Assembly: GCA_033220425.1 (NCBI GenBank)
Contig: CM065652.1
Span: 1,054,001-1,118,000, forward strand
Length of the DNA: 64,000 bases
Reading direction: 5' to 3'
Source of the DNA: Lepraria neglecta
Lineage: Eukaryota > Ascomycota > Lecanoromycetes > Lecanorales > Stereocaulaceae
Part shown: positions 62,301 through 64,000 of the stretch, piece after piece
Numbering within the stretch: the stretch's first letter is position 1
Layout: every line of letters begins with the position of its first letter
Made by a program: the position numbers and the translations under genes
The notes under the pieces: model-generated
Databases searched by the model: none
The model's input: only the letters and a program-made list of their open reading frames with translations
Told to the model about the DNA's origin: nothing

Positions 62301-62930
62301 AGCATCTTCAGTTGCCTTTTTATCGTCTTCTAGCCTTTTGCGCGCTTCTTCTGTGGACTTCCCTGCTACAGAAGATGGCCCAGCTTTGACGCTCGCCGGA
62401 GTCGAGTTTGAGGATAGGTCGCGAAGCATAGCGACGGAAGAGAGTGCCAAATTGTTTGGGGGGATGGCACTTTTGGACTTGAGAGGCGAGACATTGCTGG
62501 AATCGTCGTCATCTTCGTCGTCAGACTCGTCATAGTCGTCCTCGTCAATAGTTCTAGTAGGCTTCTTCGCAGAGGATGCTCCTTGCCCGGGCGTCTCCTC
62601 GACAATTTCGTCGTCATGTTGCCCTTCTCGTCCGTCTGCGCTTTCCGGAATGTCTGAACCACCCCTGTCCTTCTCTTCGAACAGGCGATTAACCCTCGCC
62701 TCGCTCGTCGCATATAGGCCCCTGAATACTGCTAGTCTTGGGTGCTCCTCTGCGCCAAGGTCTCCTTCAATGGAGTTCATAAGGTGAACCGTATTGGCAG
62801 GTATTGGGCGGCCAATTGGTGTCGCAGACCTCCGAGGATGACCATGGTAACTGTTGACATGCAGGGTTTCACGTAGGCCGTTTAGTAGAGGGATAGGGGT
62901 GGAGTTGATGTGGGGTTTATGCGTCGACAT
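59310..62930 (-). CDS. SPT7: SAGA subunit SPT7 (bromodomain and histone fold)
   Basis: Core subunit of the SAGA histone acetyltransferase coactivator. Four exons on the minus strand: 62930-61844, 61788-60602, 60552-59891 and 59835-59310; 1153 aa. An acidic Ser/Asp region lies at about residues 130-150. A bromodomain spans about 300-425 ([36 protein letters not shown]; the Asn of the acetyl-lysine site is present). A bromo-associated histone fold lies at about 795-840 ([20 protein letters not shown]). The C-terminal [19 protein letters not shown] block is typical of fungal Spt7. The tail is Lys/Glu rich. Intron 3 (59890-59836) starts with GC in the consensus AG/GCAAGT. No GT alternative keeps the frame. 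Confidence 0.93.
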
Positions 62931-63363
62931 CTCTCATGACGGGACCCCTCCAAAAAGAGGCAGGGGACTCCGCCCGCGCAGAGCAGCTGCCCGGCAGACT
63001 TGAGGGACCTGTCACACTTCACCTGGGAGGTTTGATGGCGTAAAATTGGGTAGAGAGGGTCTTTGACATGTTGATGGATGACCCTCAACTTTTGAGATGA
63101 TTTCCACGATTTGTGCGTCGTGATATTGATGACCGATTCTATTGTTCCCATGAAGTGAGGTTCATTACAGTACAGCAGCCGTAGGGCTGCCTGGCTGTCA
63201 CACTAAGGGAGTCGGAGCTTACAACGCCGATACTAACGAACGTCTCAGGCGTGAACTTCGTGTTCCAACATCTTCATTTCAGCAGAGCAACTGCTCAAGA
63301 CAATATCAACTGATGCTAGAACCCTTTTGATGAACTTTGTGCCTGCTGGAACTGTCCGAGAAA
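62931..63363. other. Intergenic, divergent promoter region SPT7/VanZ-like
   Basis: About 0.43 kb between divergent starts; no motif named. Confidence 0.45.
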
Positions 63364-63947
63364 ATGCGTATCAGAACTTTTCCTCTCGGTAACACATCCA
63401 GCACCCAGATACTCCCCACTTCTAACCTTCCAACACAGGCGCATTCATCTTCTTCCTCGTCCTTGCTGCCTACTTGGGCCTCAGTTCCGTCCAAGTGCCC
63501 CAAATCAACGATAAAGCCCTCCATTTTGTCACCTTCTTCATCCTTACTCTCACATTCTACTGGGTGCTCGACACGACCAGAAGAAGAGCCCTAAACTTCA
63601 CCCTCCTCATTGTGACCTCTGGTCTTGGTCTTGGTAGTGAGGCTTTACAAGCCTTCCTTCCCAATGGCCGTCAATTCGACCCTCTGGATATCGCCGCGAA
63701 TCTTGTCGGCTCTTTCCTAGCTGTGGGGCTCTGTACAATCTATCACAAGCGCATGCTTGATAGGCGGAGGAGAGCGAAGGGGTATGGAGTTGTGCAGCAG
63801 GATGAGGAGGGAGGAGATCTCGAGATGGGAGCGCAAAAGAGTGGAGTCACTGGAGAAGATGCGGGAGAGGGGAGTACAGATGGAGATGGAGATGGCCATT
63901 TGACGCCTAGTAGTGGTGCCGACGATGGGCTTGATGGGAAGAAATGA
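63364..63947 (+). CDS. VanZ-like small membrane protein
   Basis: Two exons, 63364-63388 and 63439-63947, with a 50-nt intron; 177 aa. The first exon encodes only MRIRTFPL. Four hydrophobic helices can be seen: AFIFFLVLAAYLGLSSV, ALHFVTFFILTLTFYWVL, FTLLIVTSGLGLGSEALQAF and IAANLVGSFLAVGLCTIY. The motifs QINDKALHF, LPNGRQFDPLDIAANLVGS and the Glu in SEALQ match the VanZ-like fold known mainly from bacteria and widely present in filamentous fungi with unknown role. The C-terminal 60 residues are acidic, Gly-rich and soluble. No function can be assigned. Confidence 0.82.
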
Positions 63948-64000
63948 GAGCGCAACCATTGGGTCTGTGAAGGGCTCATGGTGTTGAGGAGCTATGGAAA

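Overview
The window is nuclear DNA from a filamentous ascomycete, probably Pezizomycotina. The evidence is a dense set of eukaryotic genes carrying many short introns (mostly 47-60 nt, GT-AG, often with a CTAAC/CTGAC-like branch site), plus fungal families such as AIM24, ATG26 sterol glucosyltransferase, a SWI1-type ARID protein, POM152 and a PRISE-like reductase. I see no tRNA, rRNA, CRISPR array or intact transposon. Exon structures were worked out by hand from reading frame, splice signals and remembered family motifs. They are consistent in phase for every intact gene, but none has been checked against RNA data or a database.

Layout, left to right: UCH37-type deubiquitinase (-, runs off the left edge); POM152 nucleoporin (+); the two halves of UTP22 lying tail to tail (C-terminal half +, N-terminal half -); cystathionine gamma-synthase-like enzyme (+); SMC6 (+); a KIF22-like kinesin (+); a monocarboxylate-type MFS transporter (+); a small uncharacterised protein (+); AIM24 (-) and ATM1 (+) sharing a promoter; eIF3e (-) and mitochondrial ribosomal protein mL49 (+) sharing a promoter; SWI1 (-); RPT3 (+); PEP4 (+); ATG26 (+); a decayed PRISE-like SDR (-, pseudogene) followed by a gene-poor 1.7 kb; a protein tyrosine phosphatase (+); ribosomal protein eS26 (-); a tail-anchored CBS-PB1 protein (+); the importin KAP121/PSE1 (+); chaperonin CCT7 (+); SPT7 of SAGA (-); a small VanZ-like membrane protein (+).

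This is housekeeping gene content: nuclear pore and import, rRNA processing, chromosome structure, proteasome, vacuole and autophagy, mitochondria, translation and chromatin. There is no biosynthetic cluster or defence island. The genes do not form one pathway. The only functional pairings are local: two mitochondrial genes in the AIM24/ATM1 pair and two translation genes in the eIF3e/mL49 pair.

The most unusual observation is UTP22. An otherwise complete coding sequence is cut near its middle, and the 3' half is flipped, as if by an in-place inversion of about 1.65 kb. This is either a real rearrangement of a gene that is essential in yeast or an assembly error. Second is the SDR pseudogene, with three single-base frameshifts, a stop and a lost C-terminus, beside more than twenty intact genes. 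Smaller points are two GC-AG introns, three stopless introns whose lengths are multiples of three, and an orphan coding-like exon in the gene-poor stretch.
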